Assembly (NCBI RefSeq): GCF_000015165.1
Contig: NC_009485.1
Location: 4,235,501 to 4,299,500, forward strand
Length of the DNA: 64,000 nt
Direction: 5' to 3'
Origin: Bradyrhizobium sp. BTAi1
GTDB lineage: Bacteria; Pseudomonadota; Alphaproteobacteria; Rhizobiales; Xanthobacteraceae
Numbering within the stretch: the stretch's first letter is position 1; every line of letters begins with the position of its first letter. The notes beneath the pieces were generated by a model. That model made no database searches, had not been told where the DNA came from, and worked only from the letters and a program-made list of their open reading frames with translations. The position numbers and the translations under genes are program-made. This document shows positions 42,609 to 50,549 of the stretch, piece by piece.

Positions 42609-42609
42609 G

Positions 42610-43428
42610 CTAGGTCTCCAGGCGCTTCGCCTCGTTCCACAGCTCGTCCATCTCGTCGAGCGAGGCTTCCTCCAGCGTGCGGCCGTTCGCGGCCAGTGCC
42701 TGCTCGATAAAGGCGAAGCGGCGTTCGAACTTGGCGTTGGTGCCCCGCAAGGCGGTCTCGGGATCGACGTCGGCATGACGGGCGAGATTGACCAGGGCGA
42801 ACAGGAGATCACCGGTCTCTGCGCTCAGCTCCGTCGCATCTCTCTTGTCGAGCGCGGCCTCGATCTCGTCGGCCTCCTCGCGGATCTTCTGCAGCACGGC
42901 GCGCGGATCCTTCCAGTCGAATCCGACGGTCGCCGCCTTGCGCTGCAGCTCCATCGCCCGCACCAACGCCGGCTGTCCGGCCTTGATGCCCGACAGCAGC
43001 GAGGCCTTGCCGGTCTGCTCCTCGGGCGGCCGACGCGCGGCGCGCTCGGCCTTCTCCTCGGCCTTGATGCGGTCCCAGGTGCCTTTGGTCGGTTGGGTGA
43101 CGTTGCCATCCTTGTCCGGGAAGACATGCGGATGGCGGCGGATCATCTTCTTGGTGATGCCCTCGACGACGTCGCCGAACGCGAACGCGCCTTGCTCCTC
43201 GGCGATGCGGGCGTGATAGACCACCTGCAGCAGCAGGTCGCCGAGCTCCTCGCGGAGGTCGTCGAGATCGTTGCGCGTGATCGCGTCCGCCACCTCATAG
43301 GCTTCCTCGATCGTGTAGGGTGCGATCGTCTGGAAGGTCTGCTCGACGTCCCATGGACAGCCGGTCACGGGGGTGCGCAGCGCCGCCATGATCTCGATCA
43401 GGCGTGAGATGTCGCGGGAAGGGGGCAT
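42610..43428 (-). CDS. mazG: Nucleoside triphosphate pyrophosphohydrolase MazG
   Basis: A 272-residue MazG with the duplicated all-alpha NTP-pyrophosphatase domain. The first copy is seen in CPWDVEQTFQTIAPYTIEEAYEVADAI and DLREELGDLLLQVVYHARIAEE (EExxE/ExxD metal motifs). The second copy is seen near KIREEADEIEAAL…ELSAETGDLLFALVNLARH. It hydrolyses NTPs to NMPs and clears damaged nucleotides or lowers (p)ppGpp responses. ATG 43428 starts MPPSRDISRLIEIMAALRTP, the family start. It usually follows hflX directly; here a catabolic block separates them. Confidence 0.94.
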   Translation of the reverse strand: MPPSRDISRLIEIMAALRTPVTGCPWDVEQTFQTIAPYTIEEAYEVADAITRNDLDDLREELGDLLLQVVYHARIAEEQGAFAFGDVVEGITKKMIRRHPHVFPDKDGNVTQPTKGTWDRIKAEEKAERAARRPPEEQTGKASLLSGIKAGQPALVRAMELQRKAATVGFDWKDPRAVLQKIREEADEIEAALDKRDATELSAETGDLLFALVNLARHADVDPETALRGTNAKFERRFAFIEQALAANGRTLEEASLDEMDELWNEAKRLET

Positions 43429-43552
43429 GGCAGGTCCTGAAGCAGCTGTCGTTCCGCTCCTGTATGCCTCAACCCTTCCGCAGCTCCCAGCGAAAAGGCG
43501 ATGCAACGCCGCAGGACAGCGGGTTGGCCGCACCAGGCGATGGTGCTAAGCG

Positions 43553-44278
43553 ATGCAGATGAGCGACACGCATGACATGACGGCCCTGGTGCTGTTCTCG
43601 GGCGGGCAGGATTCCACGACCTGCCTGGCCTGGGCGCTCGACCGCTTCGCACGCATCGAGACGATCGGCTTCGATTACGGTCAGCGCCATGCGATCGAGC
43701 TCGATTGCCGGGCCCGTCTGCTGGACGGACTTGCGCAGCTGCGGCCGGAATGGGCCGGTAAGCTCGGCGATGGTCACACGCTGGAGATTCCAACGCTGTC
43801 CGCGATCTCCGAGACCGCGCTGACGCGCGATGTCGCGATCGAGATGGGCGCCGATGGCCTGCCCAATACGTTCGTCCCAGGCCGCAACCTGGTGTTCCTG
43901 ACCTTCGCCGCCGCCTTGGCCTATCGGCGCGGCATCAGCCACATTGTCGGCGGCATGTGCGAGACGGATTATTCCGGCTATCCCGACTGCCGCGACGAGA
44001 CCATCAAGGCGCTGCAGGGTGCGCTCAGCCTCGGCATGGCGCGCCCCTTCGAGCTGCACACGCCGTTGATGTGGCTCTCCAAGGCGGCGACATGGCAGCT
44101 GGCCTATGATCTCGGCGGAAGAGATCTGGTCGACCTGATCCGGGATCAGTCACACACCTGCTATCTCGGTGAGCGAGGTGCGCGCCACGATTGGGGCTAT
44201 GGCTGCGGTGCGTGCCCCGCTTGCGATCTGCGCGCCAGAGGATGGCACGAATACATCGCAGGGAGCGCACAGTCCTGA
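43553..44278 (+). CDS. queC: 7-cyano-7-deazaguanine synthase QueC
   Basis: A 241-residue enzyme making preQ0 from 7-carboxy-7-deazaguanine, ATP and ammonia, the step before QueF in queuosine synthesis. It has the PP-loop SGGQDSTTC (16-24) and the family stretches FVPGRNLVFLTFAAALAY and GGMCETDYSGYPDCRDETI. Four C-terminal zinc cysteines lie in TCYLGER…GCGACPACDLR. ATG 43553 and 43559 are both possible. No other que gene is nearby; it is divergent from mazG. Confidence 0.95.
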   Translation: MQMSDTHDMTALVLFSGGQDSTTCLAWALDRFARIETIGFDYGQRHAIELDCRARLLDGLAQLRPEWAGKLGDGHTLEIPTLSAISETALTRDVAIEMGADGLPNTFVPGRNLVFLTFAAALAYRRGISHIVGGMCETDYSGYPDCRDETIKALQGALSLGMARPFELHTPLMWLSKAATWQLAYDLGGRDLVDLIRDQSHTCYLGERGARHDWGYGCGACPACDLRARGWHEYIAGSAQS

Positions 44279-44326
44279 CCCGACGCGGGCCAGGAGGCCC
44301 AGCGTAGGCGTGATTGGCGGTTGAAC

Positions 44327-45145
44327 TCAGGCTGCCTCGTGGTCCGACGGCTCGCGCTGGCTGACGATGACGAGATCGTTGTCTGCAACGTCGTGACCAT
44401 CGTCGACATCGTTCGCAGCAGCGGACGCGGCCTTCGCGGCGAGACGTGCCGTGATGTCGTCATTGCCGTCGCGGCCGGCCTTTTCCCAGGCCGGCGCGTT
44501 GAGCACGATGATGTCATCGTCATGGACGGCCTCGGCGTCATGATCGACGGGAACGATCGAGGGCGACTCGACGGCCGCTTCGACGACGCGCAGCGCCGGT
44601 GCGCCAGCTTCTTCCGGCTCGGCGACGTCTTCATCCGCGACCTCAGCCTCGACGGCCGCGTCCGCGTCGCTCACCGATGCGGTCTCGATGTCCGGCTCGG
44701 CGGAAGCGAGCTCTTCTGCCGGAGCCTCCAGTTCGGCGTCATCGGCTTGTGCGCTGGGCGCGACTGCCGCGGTCTCCGGCGCTTGTGACTCCGATTCCGC
44801 CGCGCTGCTCGGTTCGGCTGCCGCGTCATCATTGGTGGCCAGTCCGAGATGCTGCGAGATCTCCTTGATCACCTTGTCGATGGCCATCAGCACGCGGTAT
44901 TCCGGAATCGAGGTCATGTGCTGCTCGAAACGGTTGCGCGCATATTGCAGCGAGTCGATCACGTCGGCGGCAATGCTGGAGCCTGAGGCCTCGGTGCCGT
45001 GCAGCGCGCCGGCGGCCTTCTCGGTCGAGCTCTCGATCAGCAGGAAGGCCTCATATTGCGGGATCGATTTGAGCTTCTCGTGATAGTCCCGACGCACGCC
45101 GGCGAGCGTGTCGACGATAGAAGCGAAAGACTCAGGCGCAGGCAT
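44327..45145 (-). CDS. Hypothetical protein with helical N-domain and acidic Ala/Glu-rich tail
   Basis: A 272-residue soluble protein. Residues 1-102 form a compact helical part (ASIVDTLAGVRRDYHEKLKSIPQYEAFLLIESSTEKAAGAL… and FEQHMTSIPEYRVLMAIDKVIKEISQHLG). Two similar stretches, SIPQYEAFLLIES and SIPEYRVLMAIDK, suggest an internal duplication. The remaining 170 residues are very rich in Ala, Glu, Asp, Ser and Val and probably disordered. I do not recognise a family with a known function, though similar proteins occur in Bradyrhizobium. It is monocistronic, convergent with queC. Confidence 0.7.
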   Translation of the reverse strand: MPAPESFASIVDTLAGVRRDYHEKLKSIPQYEAFLLIESSTEKAAGALHGTEASGSSIAADVIDSLQYARNRFEQHMTSIPEYRVLMAIDKVIKEISQHLGLATNDDAAAEPSSAAESESQAPETAAVAPSAQADDAELEAPAEELASAEPDIETASVSDADAAVEAEVADEDVAEPEEAGAPALRVVEAAVESPSIVPVDHDAEAVHDDDIIVLNAPAWEKAGRDGNDDITARLAAKAASAAANDVDDGHDVADNDLVIVSQREPSDHEAA

Positions 45146-45323
45146 TACGACGTCCCCTCAACTTCCTCAGAAAGCATGCGGGACGCTATGGGCACACTGA
45201 TGAACGTTCAATTTCGAACAAATACGGCTCTTCGCATCATGAATACCTGCCCGTTAAGACGGGATCATCGAATGCCTCGCAAACCGGTCACGCGAATTTA
45301 ACGATGTCACTGGCCGCAGGCGC

Positions 45324-45713
45324 TCAACCGCCGAAGTCCTCAGGCCGCAGCTCGATCGGCTTGCCATGCGGGGTGCGATCGGCGGCGTGATCCCAGGCGT
45401 CGCGGTAGCGCGCGAGATGGGCCGGCGTGGTCACGCCCTTTTCCGCCACCAGCCGCTCTAATGTCGCCAGCCAATGCCGGTAATAGGTGTCGCCGCAATC
45501 CGCGTCGCCTGCCTCCTGGGCGCGGGAAATCTCCTCGGCGAGCGCAGCCGCCCATTCGGGCCAGGTGAACAGGCCGCGCGCGTGCAGCGTCACCGCCATC
45601 GCGAAGGCGTGCGCTTCCCAAGGCTCGCGAAACACCGGCCCGTCCTGGTCGACCGGAATGCCGGGCAAAGCGCGGGTTGCTGCCAAGGCGGCGTGCCGAT
45701 CGGGAGCGGTCAT
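45324..45713 (-). CDS. Nitrile hydratase accessory (activator) protein
   Basis: A 129-residue protein of the nitrile hydratase accessory family, related to the N-terminal half of the beta subunit (LPGIPVDQDGPVFREPWEAHAFAMAVTLHARGLFTWPEWAAALAEEI; DTYYRHWLATLERLVAEKG). In cobalt-type systems such a protein carries the metal-loaded alpha subunit for subunit exchange. ATG 45713 overlaps the beta-subunit stop by 4 bases; the longer frame is dismissed. It is the third and last gene of the alpha-beta-activator operon, the standard order for cobalt-type enzymes. Confidence 0.88.
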   Translation of the reverse strand: MTAPDRHAALAATRALPGIPVDQDGPVFREPWEAHAFAMAVTLHARGLFTWPEWAAALAEEISRAQEAGDADCGDTYYRHWLATLERLVAEKGVTTPAHLARYRDAWDHAADRTPHGKPIELRPEDFGG

Positions 45714-46369
45714 GCGCGCTCCAGATACGGCTCGAACGCATCGACGGTCACTTCCAGGAGCGGATCGGGGGCATCGGCCCACAGCTCCGTGCCGCTGAAG
45801 GACACGGTGTAGAGCCATTGCGGGTCTTCTCCGTGGCCATGCGCATTGCTGTCGGGAAACACGTGCATGCCTCTGATCGCGTCGATGCGGCCGACATGAC
45901 CGCGCACATAGCGCGGCAGTCGCGTATGCGTCGGCGGGTGCATGGTCTTGGCGCGCACGCGATCGCCGACCGCAAACAGCGCCGGCCTGGTCTGGGCTCG
46001 CTCGGTCGGACCGCCACGGCGCAGCATCGGGGCGACGCCGTCGGCGGTGAGGATCTTGGCGACAGGTCGGGCCGGATGCAGCGCCTTGCCGGCGGCGAGT
46101 TCATCCGCTTCGACCAGATGACGCTCCTGCATCAGGCGCTCCAGACCGGCGAGCCAGACCTGGTAATAGCTCATGCCGAGATAGTCGGCCGGCGGACGAT
46201 TCTCGCGCGCGAAGCGCGACATGTCGATGTTCCAGCCGCCCGGCATCGCCATGGCCAAGGTGATGGCCAAGGCACGACGTTCCCACGCCGCGTGAAACAC
46301 CGGCTCATTCGGCTCGGGACGGACCGGGCCGAATCCGGCGGCACCGCCCATGTCGTGCGCTCCGTCCAT
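45710..46369 (-). CDS. nthB: Nitrile hydratase beta subunit
   Basis: A 219-residue beta subunit. Family landmarks are the start MDGAHDMGGAAGFGPVRPEPNEPVFHAAWE, the middle SYYQVWLAGLERLM, and the C-terminal SH3-like part with RAKTMHPPTHTRLPRYVRGHVGRID and YTVSFSGTELWADA. With the alpha subunit it hydrates nitriles to amides. Its ATG shares one base with the alpha-subunit stop (TGATG), indicating coupled translation. The length fits cobalt-type enzymes. Confidence 0.95.
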   Translation of the reverse strand: MDGAHDMGGAAGFGPVRPEPNEPVFHAAWERRALAITLAMAMPGGWNIDMSRFARENRPPADYLGMSYYQVWLAGLERLMQERHLVEADELAAGKALHPARPVAKILTADGVAPMLRRGGPTERAQTRPALFAVGDRVRAKTMHPPTHTRLPRYVRGHVGRIDAIRGMHVFPDSNAHGHGEDPQWLYTVSFSGTELWADAPDPLLEVTVDAFEPYLERA

Positions 46370-47001
46370 CAGCGCGTCACCTCATCGGGCCGCTTGGCCA
46401 GGCCAGTGCCGATCATGCTGTCGCGGGTGACCAACTCGGCGAGTTGATCCTCGCTCCAGCCTTCCGTGCCGTCGGGGCGCATCGGCACCACGAAATAGCG
46501 GATCTCGGCTGTCGAATCCCAGACCCGGATTTTTGTCGTCGCCGGCAGCGCAAAGCCGAAATCCTGCAGCACGCCGCGCGGATCCTTGACGGCCTTGGCG
46601 CGGTAGGGCGCGGATTTGTACCACACCGGCGGGAGGCCGAGGACGGGCCAGGGGTAACAGGAGCACAGCGTGCACACGACCATGTTGTGCAGCTCCGGCG
46701 TGTTCTCGACGGCGACAATGTGCTCGCCCTGGCGACCGGCATAGCCGAGCTCGCCGATCGCGGGCGTGGCGTCGGACAACAGCCGCGCGCGGAACGCCGG
46801 ATCGGTCCAGGCGCGCGCGACGACACGGGCGCCGTTGCGCGGGCCGACCTTGCTTTCATAGGTCTCGATCAGCACGTCGAGCGCGGCCGGATCGATATAC
46901 CCTTTTTCGGTCAGGATGCTCTCGAGGGCGCGGACGCGCAGGTCGGTCTCGGACAATTCCGAGTGATCGTGGTGATGATGATCGTGGTGGTGGTCGGTCA
47001 T
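46369..47001 (-). CDS. nthA: Nitrile hydratase alpha subunit, cobalt type
   Basis: A 210-residue metal-bearing subunit. The claw motif VCTLCSCYPWPVLGLPP holds Cys110, Cys113, Ser114 and Cys115. Thr in the CTLCSC form is the mark of cobalt enzymes (iron enzymes have Ser there). WYKSAPYRAKAVKDPRGVL and the C-terminal part are normal. An unusual feature is the start MTDHHHDHHHHDH, a His-rich tag of eight histidines in 12 residues that may help capture cobalt. ATG 47001 is chosen because this tag leads into the usual SELSETDLRVRALESIL; upstream codons to 47397 lie antisense to the glucosidase gene. Confidence 0.95.
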   Translation of the reverse strand: MTDHHHDHHHHDHSELSETDLRVRALESILTEKGYIDPAALDVLIETYESKVGPRNGARVVARAWTDPAFRARLLSDATPAIGELGYAGRQGEHIVAVENTPELHNMVVCTLCSCYPWPVLGLPPVWYKSAPYRAKAVKDPRGVLQDFGFALPATTKIRVWDSTAEIRYFVVPMRPDGTEGWSEDQLAELVTRDSMIGTGLAKRPDEVTR

Positions 47002-47007
47002 CCGATC

Positions 47008-47037
47008 AAAATAAGGGTAACCCTGGGGGGTTGTCGA
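47008..47037 (-). promoter_or_regulatory. Candidate nitrile hydratase promoter with an internal dyad
   Basis: On the minus strand TCGACA (plus 47032-47037), an 18-base spacer and TATTTT (plus 47008-47013) form a possible promoter. The spacer contains AGGGTAACCCT (47014-47024), a perfect 11-base dyad next to the -10 box. The start point would lie close to the nthA ATG, leaving almost no leader. Confidence 0.3.
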
Positions 47038-47195
47038 GCAAGGCGTGTGGTCCGGCCGCGGACGGCGCAGCGTGGGCCTGGGCGGAGCTTCAATTCGGCC
47101 CGGTTCCCCCTGTTCAAATCGGCGCCCGGATATGGTTCCCTGCGACGCTCGCCTGCCAATGCGAGGCGAAAGCACCACATGATTGAGGTCCATCA

Positions 47196-48656
47196 ATGCC
47201 GAACGACGTCTCCCGCCGTGATCTTGCGAAGCTGGCCGGACTGGCTGCCATGGGGGCGGCGGCCGGACCCGCGCACGCGGAGGAGGCTGCGGTGACGGAT
47301 GATGCCGGGCGTCGTTTTCCCTCTGATTTCGTTTGGGGGACGGCCACCTCGTCCTACCAGATCGAAGGTGGCGCCACCGCCGATGGCCGCGGACCATCGA
47401 TCTGGGATGTCTTCACCCACACCCCCGGCAAGATCGAGGACGGCAGCACCGGCGACGTCGCTTGCGATCATTACGATCGCTACAAGCACGATGTGCGGCT
47501 GATCAAGGAGCTTGGCTGCCGCGCCTATCGCTTCTCGATTGCGTGGCCGCGGCTGTTTCCCGATGGCGGGTTGACCCCCAATCCGAAGGGGCTCGACTTT
47601 TACAGCCGCCTCGTCGACGAGCTCCTGGCGAACGGCATCGAGCCCTATGCGACATTGTATCATTGGGATCTGCCGCAGGCGCTGCAGGACCGCGTCGGCG
47701 GCTGGCGCTCGGCGGAGACCGCAGCGGCGTTCGCGCATTATGCCGGATATGTGGCCCAGACTCTGAGCGACCGGGTCAAGACCATCTTCACGATCAACGA
47801 ATGCGGCCGGTTCATTCCGTTCGGCTATGGTCTCGGCATCGATGCGCCCGGGCTGAAACTGCCGCAGCAGGAGGTCAACCAGGCGCGCCATCACGTGGCG
47901 CTGGCGCATGGCCTCGCGGTGCAGGCGATCCGTGCCAAGGGGAGGGCAGGTACGCGCGTCGGCATGGCCGAGAACATCACCGCCTGCCTGCCCGCGATCG
48001 ATACGCCAGAGAACATCCGCGCCGCCGAGATCGCCACGCGCGAGATGAATGCGGGCTTCCTCAACGTGATCCTCGAGGGCCGCTACACCGACGCGTTCCT
48101 GGCCTGGTCGGGCAAGGATGCGCCGACATTCACCGCGGACGAACTCAAGACGATCTCCACGCCGGTCGATTTCGTCGGCCTCAACATCTACGCGCCGCAG
48201 GCCTATGTCGTGGCGTCTGAGCGCGCGCCGGGGTTCGACGTGTTGCCGATGCCGTCCTCGTTCCCGCATATGAGCTCGCCCTGGCTGCTGGTCGGACCCG
48301 AGACCGCTTATTGGGTGCCGAAGCTCGCGGCCAAGATCTGGAACCTCAAGACCATCTACATTACCGAAAACGGCACCTCGTCGGATGACAAGGTGACGGC
48401 GGACGGCAAGGTTCATGACCTCGATCGCGTGATGTATCTGCGCAACTATCTCGCGCAGCTGCAGCGCGCAACCTCCGAAGGCGTGCCGGTGAAGGGCTAT
48501 TTCCTCTGGAGCCTGATGGACAATTTCGAATGGGTGTTCGGCTATAAGCAGCGCTTCGGTGTTTATCATGTCGATTTCGACACCCAGCTGCGTACACCCA
48601 AGCTCAGCGCGTCCTATTATCGTCACGTCATCACGCGCAATGCCGTGAGTGCGTGA
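47196..48656 (+). CDS. Exported GH1 beta-glucosidase
   Basis: A 486-residue family 1 glycosidase with a twin-arginine-like signal (SRRDLAKLAGLAAMGAAAGPAHA). Conserved parts are FVWGTATSSYQIEGG (40s-50s), YHWDLPQAL (155-163), acid/base Glu202 in FTINEC, nucleophile Glu391 in YITENGTS, and the aglycone-side FLWSLMDNFEWVFGY. The usual TxNEP motif reads TINEC, so the Pro is replaced. It would release glucose from beta-glucosides in the periplasm. ATG 47196 begins the signal. It is divergent from the nitrile hydratase operon across 194 bases, which hints at nitrile glucosides as substrate. Confidence 0.92.
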   Translation: MPNDVSRRDLAKLAGLAAMGAAAGPAHAEEAAVTDDAGRRFPSDFVWGTATSSYQIEGGATADGRGPSIWDVFTHTPGKIEDGSTGDVACDHYDRYKHDVRLIKELGCRAYRFSIAWPRLFPDGGLTPNPKGLDFYSRLVDELLANGIEPYATLYHWDLPQALQDRVGGWRSAETAAAFAHYAGYVAQTLSDRVKTIFTINECGRFIPFGYGLGIDAPGLKLPQQEVNQARHHVALAHGLAVQAIRAKGRAGTRVGMAENITACLPAIDTPENIRAAEIATREMNAGFLNVILEGRYTDAFLAWSGKDAPTFTADELKTISTPVDFVGLNIYAPQAYVVASERAPGFDVLPMPSSFPHMSSPWLLVGPETAYWVPKLAAKIWNLKTIYITENGTSSDDKVTADGKVHDLDRVMYLRNYLAQLQRATSEGVPVKGYFLWSLMDNFEWVFGYKQRFGVYHVDFDTQLRTPKLSASYYRHVITRNAVSA

Positions 48657-48846
48657 TCTCGGATGGTGGTGGGATGCGGCGCCGGGTTTGATTGATTTCG
48701 CCCGATCTTCACCCGCCGATTGCAAGGGCATGGTGAGGAAAGCACACCGCGTGCGACTCTTTTGCGCGCGCGCTGTTTTGCAGCGGAAAGCCCCGGGGAT
48801 TTGCCGTAAACGGCCATCTGCCGGTCCCTCAATCGAGATCTTCCGT

Positions 48847-49671
48847 ATGCCCCTGTTCGTTGTTCGTCCGTCTGCCGTCGTCCTGCGCGCCGGCATCCTG
48901 TTCTGCGTCGTCGGCGCGATCGCGAGCCCAAGCGCCTGGGCCCAGAGCGCCGCAAGCGATGCGGCCAAGCCCGCCACCGAACAATCCGCCACGGCGCCAG
49001 CCGACAAGCCTGCCGACCCCCAGCCGAAGCCTGCCGCCGCCGAGGAGGCCAAGCCGGGCGAAGCCGAGGCCAAGCCACCGGCTCCGGACACGCCGGCGAC
49101 CCCCGCCAAGGCTTCGGCGGAACCGGCTGCCGACACCAAGCCGGCCGAGGTCAAGGAGAGCGCGACGTCCGACGCACCATCGGAGGCCAAATCCGAGGCA
49201 AAGGCCGATGCGAAATCTGACACCAAGTCCGACGCCGCCGCGGCGCAGACCCCGGCCGTGACCGAGACGAAACCAGCGGAGCCGGCGGCCCAGCCGGTCG
49301 TCGCCAAGGACGCCCCGGCGCCGGACAAGGCCGAAGGGAAGACGGACGAGAGCAAGCCTGCCATGGCCGCGCCCGCCGCGGCGGACGTGAAGCCGGCGCC
49401 CGCCGAGCCCAAGACGACCGAGCCGGCGGCTGCAGCCGCTGCGCCAGCTGCCGTGCAGGACAAATCGAGCGCGAAAGCGGGCGCGGACCAAGCCAAGCCC
49501 GAGAAACAGGCTCACGCGCACCGGCACCATGCGCATGAGGACGACCGCCCGCGGCGCAAGCACCACGTCAGCAAGCGGCGGAGCAGCGGCAACTGCAAGA
49601 CCTACCGGACCTATGATGCCGAGAGCGGCACCTATCGCGGCTATGACGGGCGCGTCCACAGCTGCTCATAG
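48847..49671 (+). CDS. Exported Ala/Pro/Lys/Glu-rich protein with a BA14K-like C-terminus
   Basis: A 274-residue exported protein. It has a signal peptide (about 1-33, ending PSAWAQ) and a 190-residue low-complexity region of Ala, Pro, Lys, Glu and Asp (many AEAK, KSDA, AKP units). A His/Arg/Lys-rich stretch (HAHRHHAHEDDRPRRKHHVSKRR) follows, then a final CKTYRTYDAESGTYRGYDGRVHSC. That last motif resembles the C-terminus of BA14K-family envelope proteins. The middle probably spans the periplasm or contacts peptidoglycan. ATG 48847 begins the signal; the frame opens at 48649 without support. Confidence 0.75.
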   Translation: MPLFVVRPSAVVLRAGILFCVVGAIASPSAWAQSAASDAAKPATEQSATAPADKPADPQPKPAAAEEAKPGEAEAKPPAPDTPATPAKASAEPAADTKPAEVKESATSDAPSEAKSEAKADAKSDTKSDAAAAQTPAVTETKPAEPAAQPVVAKDAPAPDKAEGKTDESKPAMAAPAAADVKPAPAEPKTTEPAAAAAAPAAVQDKSSAKAGADQAKPEKQAHAHRHHAHEDDRPRRKHHVSKRRSSGNCKTYRTYDAESGTYRGYDGRVHSCS

Positions 49672-49718
49672 CGCGACGTATCGTGGCGCGATGTCGCCAG
49701 CCGCGACTGGTCGACAGA

Positions 49719-50549
49719 TCAGCGCGGCATCGGCGATTGGATGCCTGACGTGTTGCGGGTCAGGAACGTGCCGATCGTCGATCCCTGCTGCTGCGGCTGA
49801 GCGGGCTGCGGTCGCGCCAGCCCCGTTGTGGTGCGCTGCGGGTTGACGATGATCTGCTGCTGCGGCGGCGCCGTGCCGCGCGCCTGTGCGGCCTGGTTCG
49901 ACATCCGCGAGACCAGGCGCATCAGTTGATCCTGGCCGGCCTGCAATTGTTCGATGGCGCGGGTGTGGTCGCGGCTGGCCTGGTCCTGCGTCGCCTTGAT
50001 CTGTTCGATGCCCTGCTGCAGCTCGGCGATGTCGCGGGCCATGCGTTGCATCATCGTGGTCGGACCGCCACCCGCGCCGCTCGCGGCTCCGTCATCCGAT
50101 CCTCTCAACGAGGCGTTCGACATCATACCGTCCTCATGGCCCTGGCCGGAGGCCTCATCCTGCGACGCTTCGGCCGAGGAGGGCATCCAGCGATCCATCA
50201 ACGACGTGGTGGCATCGCGTTGCGACCACGCGACGGAGCCGCCGACCAACAGGGCCAACAGAGCGAGACCCACGCCGGTGCGACCGCGCAGCTTGCCCAG
50301 CGGAATCTTGACCTTGAGTCGGGCCCAGCGCCCGCCCTCGGCGCTGGTCGCCTCCGCGGTGCTGGCGGCCGCCGCAGCATCTGCCGCCACGCCAGGCCTT
50401 TCGATCGCCGCCAAGCGCGTGTCGATCCGTGTCAGGACCTCGCGCAGGACCCGCCGATACAGCTGATCGTAGCTGGCCTTGCCCGGCTTCTCCGGGGCGA
50501 GACCGACTTCGCTCGGATCGATCTGTTGCACATTCTGTGTGGACTGCAT
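49719..50549 (-). CDS. Membrane-anchored coiled-coil protein, paralogue A
   Basis: A 276-residue protein. It has a cytoplasmic start (DQLYRRVLREVLTRIDTRLAAIE), one membrane helix (about 94-112, GVGLALLALLVGGSVAW) and a linker. The coiled coil is IAELQQGIEQIKATQDQASRDHTRAIEQLQAGQDQLMRLV (about 170-215), followed by a Gln/Pro/Thr-rich tail. Its plan and coiled-coil sequence match the protein at 55792-56616, so they are paralogues. Function is unknown; the 'SQDQASRDH…AIEQLQASQDQ' core recurs in Bradyrhizobium proteins I recall. ATG 50549 was chosen because the conserved N-terminal part follows. Confidence 0.75.
   Translation of the reverse strand: MQSTQNVQQIDPSEVGLAPEKPGKASYDQLYRRVLREVLTRIDTRLAAIERPGVAADAAAAASTAEATSAEGGRWARLKVKIPLGKLRGRTGVGLALLALLVGGSVAWSQRDATTSLMDRWMPSSAEASQDEASGQGHEDGMMSNASLRGSDDGAASGAGGGPTTMMQRMARDIAELQQGIEQIKATQDQASRDHTRAIEQLQAGQDQLMRLVSRMSNQAAQARGTAPPQQQIIVNPQRTTTGLARPQPAQPQQQGSTIGTFLTRNTSGIQSPMPR

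Noticed and set aside
47193..49496. 767-codon minus-strand open frame
   Set aside because: It runs opposite two well-supported plus-strand genes (GH1 and the Ala/Pro-rich protein). Its low-complexity start is the antisense of the repeat-rich region.
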